Shown piece by piece: positions 7,272-14,415 of a stretch of 64,000 nt of DNA. The stretch spans positions 1-64,000 of the forward strand of contig JAOZGC010000003.1 of assembly GCA_027491915.1 (NCBI GenBank). The letters run 5' to 3'. How positions within the stretch are numbered: position 1 is the first letter of the stretch; every line of letters begins with the position of its first letter. A program made the translations under genes and the position numbers. The DNA is from Thermoproteota archaeon. Lineage in GTDB: Archaea > Korarchaeota > Korarchaeia > Korarchaeales > Korarchaeaceae. The notes under the pieces are model-generated. The model was not told the DNA's origin, ran no database searches, and saw only the letters and a list, made by a program, of their open reading frames with translations.

Positions 7272-8249
7272 TTGAGACCACCCTGCGAGGTGGTGACCAA
7301 ATACCTGCTTCCCTCCGTGAGGAGGAGGGTCGCCAGGGGGTTAAGCGAGAGGGGGGTCACCCAGAGGGATATAGCGGCCCTTTTGGGAGTTTCTCAACCG
7401 GTGGTGAGCGATCTCATAAGGGGAGATTCCTCTTCGAGCCCCCTGGATCGCGAAGCCGCCAGGATAGCCGAGGAGATACTCTCCATTCCCCTCTCTGGCG
7501 AGGGCCTGTTCACCGAGAGGGCCATCGAGGTGATATGCGCATCCTGCAAGGGCCTGAAGCTGTCGGGGAGACTGTGTCCCCCCCACAAATCCATCCTTCC
7601 GATCCTGCCCGACGTGTGCAGGGCCTGCTCCAGGACCGAGGTCGGCCCCTCCGCCGGCGAATTCACCTCCGCCGTGAACGACGTCAGAGACGCCGTATCC
7701 ATCCTGTCATCTTCCTCTAGGGACCTCCTCCCCTTCTACCCAGAGGTTGGAATCAACGTCGTGAGGGTCTTGGGGGGCGAAGACGGGGAGAAAGAGGAAG
7801 GAGGGGGGAGAGAGGATCTCATGGTGGGAATCCCCGGCAGGGTGGTGAGGTACAGGGACAGACTGGTCGCCTTCACGGAGCCGGAGGTCGGCAGCGGGTT
7901 CCACAACGGGGGGGTACTATCGGCGGCCAGGAGGGCCAGGGGGTATCTGCGGGCCATAATCAACCTGAGGTGGAGGGAGGAGCTGGGGCCCGCGCTTACG
8001 GGCCTCGGGGTGAGTCTCGCGGAGGCGGTCAGGGATCGTGATATTCCGATAGACGAGCGGGAGGCAGAGCTCCTCTCTCAGGTCGAATATCTGGTCTCAC
8101 GAGTACCTCCTGGGTCTAGAGCAGTCGCCCTGGTGGATCCGGGGGCCTTCGGCATAGAGCCAGCCATCTACATACTCGCATCGACCGCCTCCGAGGCCGC
8201 CAGGGTGGCCGCGGCGGCGGCCGAGTCGGCCCTGATCAGGACCCCCTGA
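7272..8249 (+). CDS. ThiR-type transcriptional regulator (HTH plus ThiN domain)
   Basis: Protein of about 325 residues resembling archaeal thiamine-pathway repressors. It has an N-terminal helix-turn-helix (about 28-52, TQRDIAALLGVSQPVVSDLI), a short cysteine cluster (CASC, CPPH, CRAC; about residues 83-120, possibly metal-binding), and a C-terminal ThiN-like domain (about 160-320) related to thiamine-phosphate synthase that would sense a thiamine phosphate. TTG 7272 gives the family-like start MRPPCEVVTKYLLP, and GTG 7263 is an alternative. It lies 20 bp after tRNA-Ser. The regulated genes are not visible, though the ECF importer at the window start is a possible partner of this pathway. Confidence 0.82.
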   Translation: MRPPCEVVTKYLLPSVRRRVARGLSERGVTQRDIAALLGVSQPVVSDLIRGDSSSSPLDREAARIAEEILSIPLSGEGLFTERAIEVICASCKGLKLSGRLCPPHKSILPILPDVCRACSRTEVGPSAGEFTSAVNDVRDAVSILSSSSRDLLPFYPEVGINVVRVLGGEDGEKEEGGGREDLMVGIPGRVVRYRDRLVAFTEPEVGSGFHNGGVLSAARRARGYLRAIINLRWREELGPALTGLGVSLAEAVRDRDIPIDEREAELLSQVEYLVSRVPPGSRAVALVDPGAFGIEPAIYILASTASEAARVAAAAAESALIRTP

Positions 8250-10584
8250 TCCTGTGCAGGGCGACCAGGTCCGCTCTGAACGGCTCCAACTCCCCCGGTA
8301 TTGGGTACTCTATTTCTGTCTTAAGCGAAATGCCCCTCTCCTTTTTAAATTTCCACACCTCACTGTTGAATTTCATTAGCCTCTGTCCCAGCCTCAGGTA
8401 TTCCGTGTCCCAGTCCGGGTTAGGGGTCGGCAGGGACTGAAGGTGGACGCTCTTCTCCCTCCCATAGATGGACCTCCAGATCACATCGGTTATGTGGGGC
8501 ACTATTGGCGCCGCCAGCCTGAGGACTCCCCTCAGCACGGTGTGGAGGGTCCACCAGGCGGCCCTCTGTCCCTCCCCCTCCACATCCCCGTAGGCCCTCG
8601 ACTTGACCAGCTCCACGTAGTGGGGGGCGAATACCTCCCAGACGAAGTGCCTGATCTCGCGCGCCGGCGGGAAGAAGTCGAAATCCTCGTATCCGCGGAG
8701 GGCCCTCTCGACGGCCCCGTTTAGCTCCCCCAAGATCCACAGATCTGTCGGGCGCAACTCTGGTCTCTCATCGGGCATTGGGAAGGAGGAGACAAACCTA
8801 GCAACGTTCCATAGCTTCTGGAGGAACTTGAAGGCCCCCTCTATCCTAGCCCCCGATATTCTGTAGTCCGACCCGTGGTGGGCCTCGGCCGCGCCGAACA
8901 TCCTGAGGGCGTCTGCCCCATACTTCTCGAATATGGGCCACGGGTATACGACGTTGCCGAGGGACTTGTGCATGGCCCTCCCCCTCTCGTCCAGTCCCAG
9001 GCCGGAGATCCATATGTGCCTGAAGGCCGGCTTTCCGAGGGCGTGCCACACCCTGAGCAAGGTGTAGAAGAGCCAGGTCCTCACTATATCCTTACCTTGG
9101 GGCCTTATGTCGCTGGTCCCCAGCGCCGAGTAGAGTTTCTCGTTCCACCCAAACCCGTTGTAGACCAGAGGGGAGATGCTGGAGTCCATCCAGGTGTCGA
9201 ACACCCTGGTCTCGCCGACGAAGCCCTCGGCTGATCCACAGTGGGGACACCGATCCACCGGCGGATCGTCCCTCCAGGGCCTGTAGTATTTGCCGGGCTC
9301 CGGGAGGACCGGCTTGCCGCAGGACTTGCAGTACCACACCGGTATCTCTGTGGCGTAGTACCTCCTCCTCGAGATCGGCCAGTCCGTCTCGATGGAATCT
9401 ATCCAGTCGAGCAGGTACCTTATCGCCCAATTCGGGTGGAACCTCACCTGCTCCTCGACGGCCTCCCTTATCGCGTCCTTGAAGTCCACCTGCCTGAGGT
9501 AGTACTCCCTCATTGGGACTATCTCTATCGGGGTCTTGCACCTCCAGCACACCGGAGTCCTGTGTACCAACCTCTCTATCCGGGCGACGGCCCCCATCTC
9601 CTCCAGATCCCTTATTATAACCTTCCTGGCCTCCTCAACGGTCATCCCGGCGTACTTCCCCGCGGCCTCGGTCATCTTCCCGTTCTCGTCGATGAGTATC
9701 GTCGGTTCGAGCTTCAGCTCCCTGAACAACCGAACGTCGGCCTTGTCCCCGTAGGAGCACACCATCACAAGACCTGTGCCGAACTCCGGATCGGCGTAGG
9801 GGTGCTCCGCAACCGGAATGACCCTCCCCAGAGGGGTCCTGACCCTCCTCCCCCTGAGCCAAGCGTGCCTCTCGTCCTCAGGGTTGAATATCACCGCGGC
9901 GCAGGCTGGCAGGAGCTCTGGCCTGGTGGTGGCCACCAGGACCTCCCTGCCGGACTCATCCTCCCTGAACCTCAGGTAGACCAGGAGGGTCTCCATGTCT
10001 CTGTACTCTATCTCGGCGTCCGCCAGGGTGGTGCCGCACCTCGGGCAGTAGTTGTTCGGTCTGTAGTCCTCGTAGACCAATCCCCTCCTCCAGGCTTCTA
10101 TGAAGGTCGCCTGGGTCTGGGTCCTCCACATCTCGCTGTCCGTCTGGAAGTAGTTCCTGAAGTCCGCGCTTATTCCGAGCCTCCTCCCTATCCCCAATAT
10201 GTCCTTCTCCGCCTCGTCCAGGAATTTCCTGCAGAGACCCAGGAACTCCTCTCTCGGATACTCGGACATCTTTATGCCGTACTTCTTCTCGGTCTCCACC
10301 TCGACGGGGAGGCCGTTCCTGTCCACGCCCCACGGGAAGTAGACCTCGTACCCCCTCATCCTCATGGTCCGGGCTATCATGTCTATCTGGGCGTAGTGGA
10401 TGACCGCCGCGGCGTGCCACTTTCCGCTGGCGTAGGGGGGAGGCGTGTCTATAGAGAACTTCGGCTTTTCGGAGTTCGGATCGAATCTGTAGAGATCCTC
10501 CTCCTCCCAAACCCTCTGAATCTCCAACTCCAGGCTCGGAGCCCAGTGTTTCTCGGAGATCTTCGGTCTCAACCCACGGGTCAA
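8236..10584 (-). CDS. valS: Valyl-tRNA synthetase
   Basis: Class Ia synthetase of 782 residues that charges tRNA-Val and edits mischarged threonine. It shows the N-terminal TPPPYASGKWH block holding the HIGH-equivalent, the CP1 editing domain, a zinc-type CPRC/CWRC/CKSC set, the KMSKS-equivalent MHKSLGN, and an anticodon-binding helical C-terminus. The HIGH motif reads HAAA, an unusual form, but the surrounding family-specific residues are intact. It lacks the long coiled-coil tail of bacterial ValRS. The 3' end overlaps the convergent ThiR-like gene by 14 bp, and PfkB kinase lies 6 bp upstream in the same direction. Confidence 0.93.
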   Translation of the reverse strand: MTRGLRPKISEKHWAPSLELEIQRVWEEEDLYRFDPNSEKPKFSIDTPPPYASGKWHAAAVIHYAQIDMIARTMRMRGYEVYFPWGVDRNGLPVEVETEKKYGIKMSEYPREEFLGLCRKFLDEAEKDILGIGRRLGISADFRNYFQTDSEMWRTQTQATFIEAWRRGLVYEDYRPNNYCPRCGTTLADAEIEYRDMETLLVYLRFREDESGREVLVATTRPELLPACAAVIFNPEDERHAWLRGRRVRTPLGRVIPVAEHPYADPEFGTGLVMVCSYGDKADVRLFRELKLEPTILIDENGKMTEAAGKYAGMTVEEARKVIIRDLEEMGAVARIERLVHRTPVCWRCKTPIEIVPMREYYLRQVDFKDAIREAVEEQVRFHPNWAIRYLLDWIDSIETDWPISRRRYYATEIPVWYCKSCGKPVLPEPGKYYRPWRDDPPVDRCPHCGSAEGFVGETRVFDTWMDSSISPLVYNGFGWNEKLYSALGTSDIRPQGKDIVRTWLFYTLLRVWHALGKPAFRHIWISGLGLDERGRAMHKSLGNVVYPWPIFEKYGADALRMFGAAEAHHGSDYRISGARIEGAFKFLQKLWNVARFVSSFPMPDERPELRPTDLWILGELNGAVERALRGYEDFDFFPPAREIRHFVWEVFAPHYVELVKSRAYGDVEGEGQRAAWWTLHTVLRGVLRLAAPIVPHITDVIWRSIYGREKSVHLQSLPTPNPDWDTEYLRLGQRLMKFNSEVWKFKKERGISLKTEIEYPIPGELEPFRADLVALHRIRGS

Positions 10585-10590
10585 CCCTCT

Positions 10591-11553
10591 TCACCCCACC
10601 GCATCGTCCAGCATCCCCCCCGAGAGATCCGCCGAGCCCGGACCCACCCTCTCTAAATAATCCTTGAGTCTGCTCAGGACATCGGCCCTTCTGGGCGCTC
10701 CCTCCGCGCCGAACGCCTCGTAGATGAAACTCGACGTGGCCGACGCAAACAGGGCCGACCACACGGCATCCCCCGTCCTGACGAACTCCACCAGGAAGGC
10801 CGCGGCGGAGGAGTCGCCGGCCCCGCCCGGGTCGACCACCCTCTCGGGGGGGATGACGGGGATCTCGGTGATCCTCCCCTCCCAGACCAGGAGGGATGAG
10901 GATGCGCCCCCCTCCCTGGTCATAAGGACCACCTCCGGACCCATGTCCCAGAGGTCCATCAGCATGGAGGCCACGTCCGACCCGCGATCGCCGGTCAGGT
11001 AGCGGATCTCCGGCCTGCTGGTGAACAGCACGCTCGTCATCCCGAGGAACTCTTCCGAATCCTCCCAATCTGAGAAGGATATGTGGCCCCCCTCCCCGGC
11101 CCGCCTGATGTACCCTTGGGGGTCCAGTCCCAAGAGCCCTACCCTCTTGACTATCTCCCTGAAGGTATCTGCCGGCACCTCGTCGTATATGGGCGACACT
11201 AGGGCCGCTTCAGCTCCGTCCAGGCGGGATATGACCTCTTCAGGAGTTATCCTGCGGCATGGCGACCTGAGAAAGAGTTCTCTGTCCTCGCCGGTGTAGT
11301 AGAGTTCATAGCTCGCGGTCTCCCCGTCGTCTATGATGAGCCCGCTCAGGTCTATCCCCTCCGCCCTGAGGGGTCTCAGCTCCTCCTCCCTGACATCTCT
11401 CCCAGCTTTGGCCAATACTCCAGCTGAAGAGCCCAACCTCGCGGCCACCATGGCCGCGTAGAAAGAGGAACCCGCCAGCCTCTCCGCGTAGCCAGCCGGC
11501 GTATGTATCTTGTCGCGGGACAGGTTGCCGGCCGCGAGCAGCCCGACCCTCAT
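10591..11553 (-). CDS. PfkB-family carbohydrate kinase
   Basis: Ribokinase-fold sugar or nucleoside kinase of 320 residues. The C-terminal signature DPGGAGDSSAAAFL (about 251-264) contains the anion hole GAGD with the catalytic Asp, and the N-terminal AAGNLSRD and GGSSFYAA-like regions shape the substrate site. The phosphoryl acceptor cannot be assigned. Archaeal PfkB proteins include ADP- or ATP-dependent sugar, ribose-1-phosphate and nucleoside kinases. The ATG at 11553 is clear. It is closely linked to valS (6 bp) and probably co-transcribed with it and DUF99. Confidence 0.88.
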   Translation of the reverse strand: MRVGLLAAGNLSRDKIHTPAGYAERLAGSSFYAAMVAARLGSSAGVLAKAGRDVREEELRPLRAEGIDLSGLIIDDGETASYELYYTGEDRELFLRSPCRRITPEEVISRLDGAEAALVSPIYDEVPADTFREIVKRVGLLGLDPQGYIRRAGEGGHISFSDWEDSEEFLGMTSVLFTSRPEIRYLTGDRGSDVASMLMDLWDMGPEVVLMTREGGASSSLLVWEGRITEIPVIPPERVVDPGGAGDSSAAAFLVEFVRTGDAVWSALFASATSSFIYEAFGAEGAPRRADVLSRLKDYLERVGPGSADLSGGMLDDAVG

Positions 11554-11574
11554 GCCGCCGACTCCGCCGACCCG

Positions 11575-12126
11575 TCAGGATATAAGGGGTCGCAGCAGCC
11601 GCGCCACCACGTGGGCCGCCCTGACCGGGTAGGGGAGGCGAGACTCCAAGCAGTACCTCTCTATTAGCCTCCTCACCCCCTCATCCCCCAGGCCCACCTC
11701 AGCGACGTACACCGGGCCGACCGGGGTTTGAAACGCCCTGTACTCCGGGTTGGACCTCGCCACCCCTATTCTATCCCCCAGCCCCGCCGCCTTGAGCGCC
11801 GACTCGACGGCCTCCCGGTCGGGCATCCTCTCCAAGAAGGAGGCGGCCGGTATACCCGCCTCGGATCTCAGCCTCCGGAGGTCCACCAGGTTGAAGCCGC
11901 CGAAGGTCGTGCCGTGCAGGAGCACCACCCTGGCCTCTCCCCTGGCCTCTTTCAACATAGAGAGGATCGCATCAGTCGAGTCAGATCCGTCCACAGCTAT
12001 CTTCTCCCTGTACGCCCCCTCCAGGTAGTTCCCCCTGAACAGGAGCCCGACCAGGTAGGTCTCGTCGTCTATCCCCCTCCTGAACGGGGAGTCGTCCACG
12101 CCCATCGCCCTGGCCCCGCCCTTCAC
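11575..12126 (-). CDS. DUF99 family protein (UPF0215)
   Basis: Member of the archaeal DUF99 family, about 183 residues, function unknown, sometimes proposed to be a nuclease of the endonuclease V type. The family signature GVDDSPFRRG is near the N-terminus, followed by LVGLLFRG, a VVLLHGTTFGGFNLVDL block and the C-terminal SNPEYRAF...PYPVRAAHVVARLL region. GTG 12126 is chosen, since it places the signature at the usual distance from the start, and upstream methionines run into the promoter of the divergent GGGP synthase gene. It lies 21 bp upstream of the PfkB gene and is probably the first gene of that operon. Confidence 0.8.
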   Translation of the reverse strand: MKGGARAMGVDDSPFRRGIDDETYLVGLLFRGNYLEGAYREKIAVDGSDSTDAILSMLKEARGEARVVLLHGTTFGGFNLVDLRRLRSEAGIPAASFLERMPDREAVESALKAAGLGDRIGVARSNPEYRAFQTPVGPVYVAEVGLGDEGVRRLIERYCLESRLPYPVRAAHVVARLLRPLIS

Positions 12127-12153
12127 CGGATCCCCGCGCACCGAGGGTGCATC

Positions 12154-12160
12154 CATATAT
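12154..12160 (+). promoter_or_regulatory. TATA box for the GGGP synthase gene
   Basis: CATATAT lies about 30 bp before ATG 12189, in the 62-bp gap between this gene and the divergent DUF99 gene. It implies a leaderless or very short-leader transcript. Confidence 0.6.
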
Positions 12161-12188
12161 CGATGTCGCGGCACCTCCCCCGGTACCC

Positions 12189-12929
12189 ATGGGGAGAGTG
12201 GAGGACCTGATGGGGGCCACCGGGGACAGGGCCCGGTTGGCCGTGTTGATAGATCCTTTCTCCACAGATCCGAGAGAGGCTGAGAGAACCGCTTTAGAGG
12301 CCAGGGAGGGCGGAGCAGATTTTATATTCATTGGGGGATCAATAGGAGCCGGATCTAGGCTAACCGCGGTCCTCTCCGCCGTTAAGAGGGGGGCAGACCT
12401 ACCCGTGGTCCTCTTCCCCGGCAACGTGGACGGGGTGGCCGAGGGGGCCGACGCCATACTCTTCATGTCCCTCCTCAACTCCTCCAATCCTTACTGGATA
12501 ATCCAGGCTCAGGCCCTAGCCGCCCCCCTGGTTCGGGCTTTGAGGTTGGAGGCCATCCCGACGGCCTACCTGATAGTCGAACCCGGGGGGTCCAGCGCCG
12601 CCGGGTGGGTGGGATCTGCCAGGGAGATACCCAGGGCCAAGCCCGAGATAGCCGCGGCCTACGCCATGGCGGCCGAGCTCTTGGGCATGAGGTGGATCTA
12701 CCTGGAGGCCGGGAGCGGCGCGGCGGACCCGGTTCCGGCCGAGCTCGTTAAGGCCGTCCGGAGATCGACGGATCTGGGGATCCTGGTTGGGGGAGGGATA
12801 AGATCTCCCGACGAGGTCGCCGAGAGGGTGGCGGCCGGGGCGGACGTGATCGTGGTGGGAACCTACCTCGAGGAGGGGGCGACCCGGGAGAGGGTGGCCT
12901 CCCTAACTCGCGGGCTTGCGCGCGGGTGA
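12189..12929 (+). CDS. Geranylgeranylglyceryl phosphate synthase
   Basis: First committed enzyme of archaeal ether lipid synthesis: it joins geranylgeranyl diphosphate to sn-glycerol-1-phosphate. The 246-residue TIM barrel shows LIDPFSTD near residue 20, GGSIG, FPGNVDGV, the AYLIVEPGGSS loop (about 131-141), YLEAGSGA and the phosphate-binding LVGGGIRSPD near the C-terminus. ATG 12189 fits the upstream TATA box; the longer frame from 12147 would start upstream of that TATA box. It is monocistronic, followed by a tRNA gene. Confidence 0.95.
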   Translation: MGRVEDLMGATGDRARLAVLIDPFSTDPREAERTALEAREGGADFIFIGGSIGAGSRLTAVLSAVKRGADLPVVLFPGNVDGVAEGADAILFMSLLNSSNPYWIIQAQALAAPLVRALRLEAIPTAYLIVEPGGSSAAGWVGSAREIPRAKPEIAAAYAMAAELLGMRWIYLEAGSGAADPVPAELVKAVRRSTDLGILVGGGIRSPDEVAERVAAGADVIVVGTYLEEGATRERVASLTRGLARG

Positions 12930-12966
12930 GTAACCCTTATTACCCCGGAGCCCCCCGGCCGCAGCC

Positions 12967-13077
12967 AGCCCCGTGGTGTAGCGGCCAAGCACGTCGGGTT
13001 TTGGCCCCGACGACCCCGGTTCGAATCTCGACAATCGGGTCGAGTCTGGTCGGGCGAGAGTCCGGGCGGGGCTACCA
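12967..13077 (+). tRNA. tRNA-Gln(TTG) with a 35-nt T-loop intron
   Basis: Acceptor AGCCCCG/CGGGGCT, anticodon stem-loop TCGGG-TTTTGGC-CCCGA with anticodon UUG, encoded CCA. The T-loop TTCGAA is interrupted at 13026-13060, after which T and the stem CCGGG resume. The junction folds as a canonical BHB: outer helix CCCGG/CCGGG, 4-bp helix TTCG/CGAG, bulges AAT and AGT, inner helix CTCGAC/GTCGGG. Cutting after the second base of each bulge gives a perfect TTCGAAT T-loop. Confidence 0.93.
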
Positions 13078-13252
13078 ACCCTCCACCGCGGGGCGTCTCC
13101 CCCCACAGGACAGGAGGATCAAGACGAAACGACCGGTGGCGGTCGATTCCGAACCTGCGTCTAGTCGAGACGCCAACGCCCCGGTAGGACGAAGGATCAC
13201 CAGATTGGTGTCGGACGTAGAACAAGGGAGAGCGAGGGCAGACGAGAAAGGG
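13078..13252. other. 175-bp gap between two convergent tRNA genes
   Basis: I see no open frame with family features. Two small perfect hairpins are present, GCGTCT/AGACGC (13157-13173) and CACCA/TGGTG (13198-13210). A structured RNA or simply tRNA trailer sequence are both possible, and I recognise neither. Confidence 0.3.
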
Positions 13253-13329
13253 TGGCGGGCCCGGAGGGCTTCGAACCCTCGACCTTCCGGTTAAGAGCCG
13301 GACGCTCTACCATTCTGAGCTACGGGCCC
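13253..13329 (-). tRNA. tRNA-Lys(CTT)
   Basis: Acceptor GGGCCCG/CGGGCCC, D-arm GCTC/GAGC, anticodon stem-loop TCCGG-CTCTTAA-CCGGA with anticodon CUU, T-arm GAGGG-TTCGAAG-CCCTC, discriminator G and encoded CCA (13253-13255). No intron. Confidence 0.96.
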
Positions 13330-13383
13330 GAACAGATCTGGGGGTTCCGCCTAGAAAAACGTTACGCCTCCGGGGGAAGCACC

Positions 13384-13390
13384 TTTATAT
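13384..13390 (+). promoter_or_regulatory. TATA box for tRNA-Phe
   Basis: TTTATAT centred about 27 bp before the tRNA-Phe 5' end at 13414, the standard archaeal spacing. Confidence 0.6.
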
Positions 13391-13413
13391 CGACGGCGCC
13401 TCCGATCCACCGG

Positions 13414-13502
13414 GCCGGGGTAGCTCAGTGGGAGAGCGCTCGGCTGAAGGCCGCCGGGCGGAGACCGAGCGGTCGTGGGTTCGAGTCCCACCCCCGGCAC
13501 CA
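13414..13502 (+). tRNA. tRNA-Phe(GAA) with a 14-nt anticodon-loop intron
   Basis: Acceptor GCCGGGG/CCCCGGC, D-arm GCTC/GAGC, anticodon stem CTCGG/CCGAG, T-arm GTGGG-TTCGAGT-CCCAC, encoded CCA. Between the stem halves there are 21 nt instead of 7. Removing 13450-13463 at the standard 37/38 site leaves CTGAAGA with anticodon GAA. The intron folds as CCGC-CGG-GCGG and ends in AG before A, with a relaxed rather than perfect BHB. Confidence 0.93.
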
Positions 13503-13510
13503 CCCATCGG

Positions 13511-14026
13511 GTGGCGTCCTTGATCCGCGTTGGTCCCGGGGTGTTCGTCAGCCTATTCGACCTGACCCTCCCCTCTCCGGTCACCGAGGATTCGCTCGGC
13601 GCGGGGGGCGTTGACGGCGTGTTGGCCGCCCTGCTGATCCCAAACCGGTCCGTGATCTCCGAGCGCCACGCCGCATCTGCGGTACTCAGGGCAATGCGGT
13701 CTTTCGATAGGGGAAACAACATCTCCCCGAGATTTGAGGTCGAAATCCTGCTGTGCCTCGCCGGGGAGAGGCAGGTGTCGGTCGCCCTGAAGAGGCTCAA
13801 TCCACTGGGTCTCCGCAGGGTCTCTCTCCTCCTGGTCCATCGCACGCGGGACGGCGCGGAACTCGCGGCCAGGTGCTTTCCCGGGGCGGAGATCCACCCC
13901 TTCACACCGCCGCGGGATGGGCTACTCTGGGATCTCCGCGGCGTGACCACGTGCACGGGCGATCTCGAGTCCCTCGCCATCGAGAACTCGGTCCGCATGG
14001 AGCTCGAGCGGCCGACTGGCATTTAA
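13511..14026 (+). CDS. cgi121: KEOPS complex subunit Cgi121
   Basis: Small subunit of KEOPS, which installs threonylcarbamoyl-adenosine at position 37 of ANN-decoding tRNAs. It binds the tRNA CCA tail and stimulates Bud32. The 171-residue protein has the family core: LLIPNRSVISERHAASAVLRA, the NNISPRFEVEILLCLAGERQVSVAL block and a C-terminal LVHRT region. GTG 13511 or TTG 13520 are the plausible starts, because the tRNA-Phe gene ends at 13502. Bud32, its direct partner, is at 16855-17490. Kae1 and Pcc1 are not in the window. Confidence 0.85.
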   Translation: MASLIRVGPGVFVSLFDLTLPSPVTEDSLGAGGVDGVLAALLIPNRSVISERHAASAVLRAMRSFDRGNNISPRFEVEILLCLAGERQVSVALKRLNPLGLRRVSLLLVHRTRDGAELAARCFPGAEIHPFTPPRDGLLWDLRGVTTCTGDLESLAIENSVRMELERPTGI

Positions 14027-14027
14027 G
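14022..14027 (+). promoter_or_regulatory. TATA-like element for the prefoldin beta gene
   Basis: TTTAAG lies about 28 bp before GTG 14053 and overlaps the cgi121 stop codon. It supports a leaderless prefoldin transcript. Confidence 0.45.
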
Positions 14028-14052
14028 TAAGGCCCGATCAAACTCGAGGAGG

Positions 14053-14415
14053 GTGATCCGCCTGCCCGAGGAAGATTACGCCTACGTCGAGGCGCGGTAC
14101 AGGGAGCTGTTGGAGAGGATCGAGAGCCTCAGAACTCAGATTTCCATACTCAGGGCCGAGATATCCTCGATGGAAGGGGCCTTGAAACGGCTCGAGGAGC
14201 TGGACGGGGTGGAGGTGGTCTACGAGAGGGCCGGCCACGTGTTCATTCCGAGAAGTCGCGAAGACGCCTTGAGCGATCTCAAGGACAACCTGCAGGCGAT
14301 GCGGGGATTCCTTGAGAGGTTGGAGAGGGAGGATAAGGAAGTGAGGGCCGAGCTGTCCAGATTGGTGGAATCTCTCAAGTCTAGGCTCTCAACCTCTCCC
14401 GCAGGAGCCGGATGA
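14053..14415 (+). CDS. pfdB: Prefoldin beta subunit
   Basis: Chaperone subunit of the hexameric prefoldin that passes unfolded proteins to the thermosome. About 120 residues: N-terminal coiled coil (ARYRELLERIESLRTQISIL), a central beta hairpin (VEVVYERAGHVFIPRSREDALSDL) and a C-terminal coiled coil (LERLEREDKEVRAELSRLVESL). The single hairpin identifies the beta rather than the alpha subunit. GTG 14053 agrees with the upstream TATA. Its last 35 bp overlap the convergent GAN nuclease gene. Confidence 0.85.
   Translation: MIRLPEEDYAYVEARYRELLERIESLRTQISILRAEISSMEGALKRLEELDGVEVVYERAGHVFIPRSREDALSDLKDNLQAMRGFLERLEREDKEVRAELSRLVESLKSRLSTSPAGAG

Noticed and set aside
9241-10656. Long open frame of 471 codons antisense to valS
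   Set aside because: High GC lengthens chance frames; the composition is proline and histidine rich, with no motifs, and the opposite strand is a clear ValRS.
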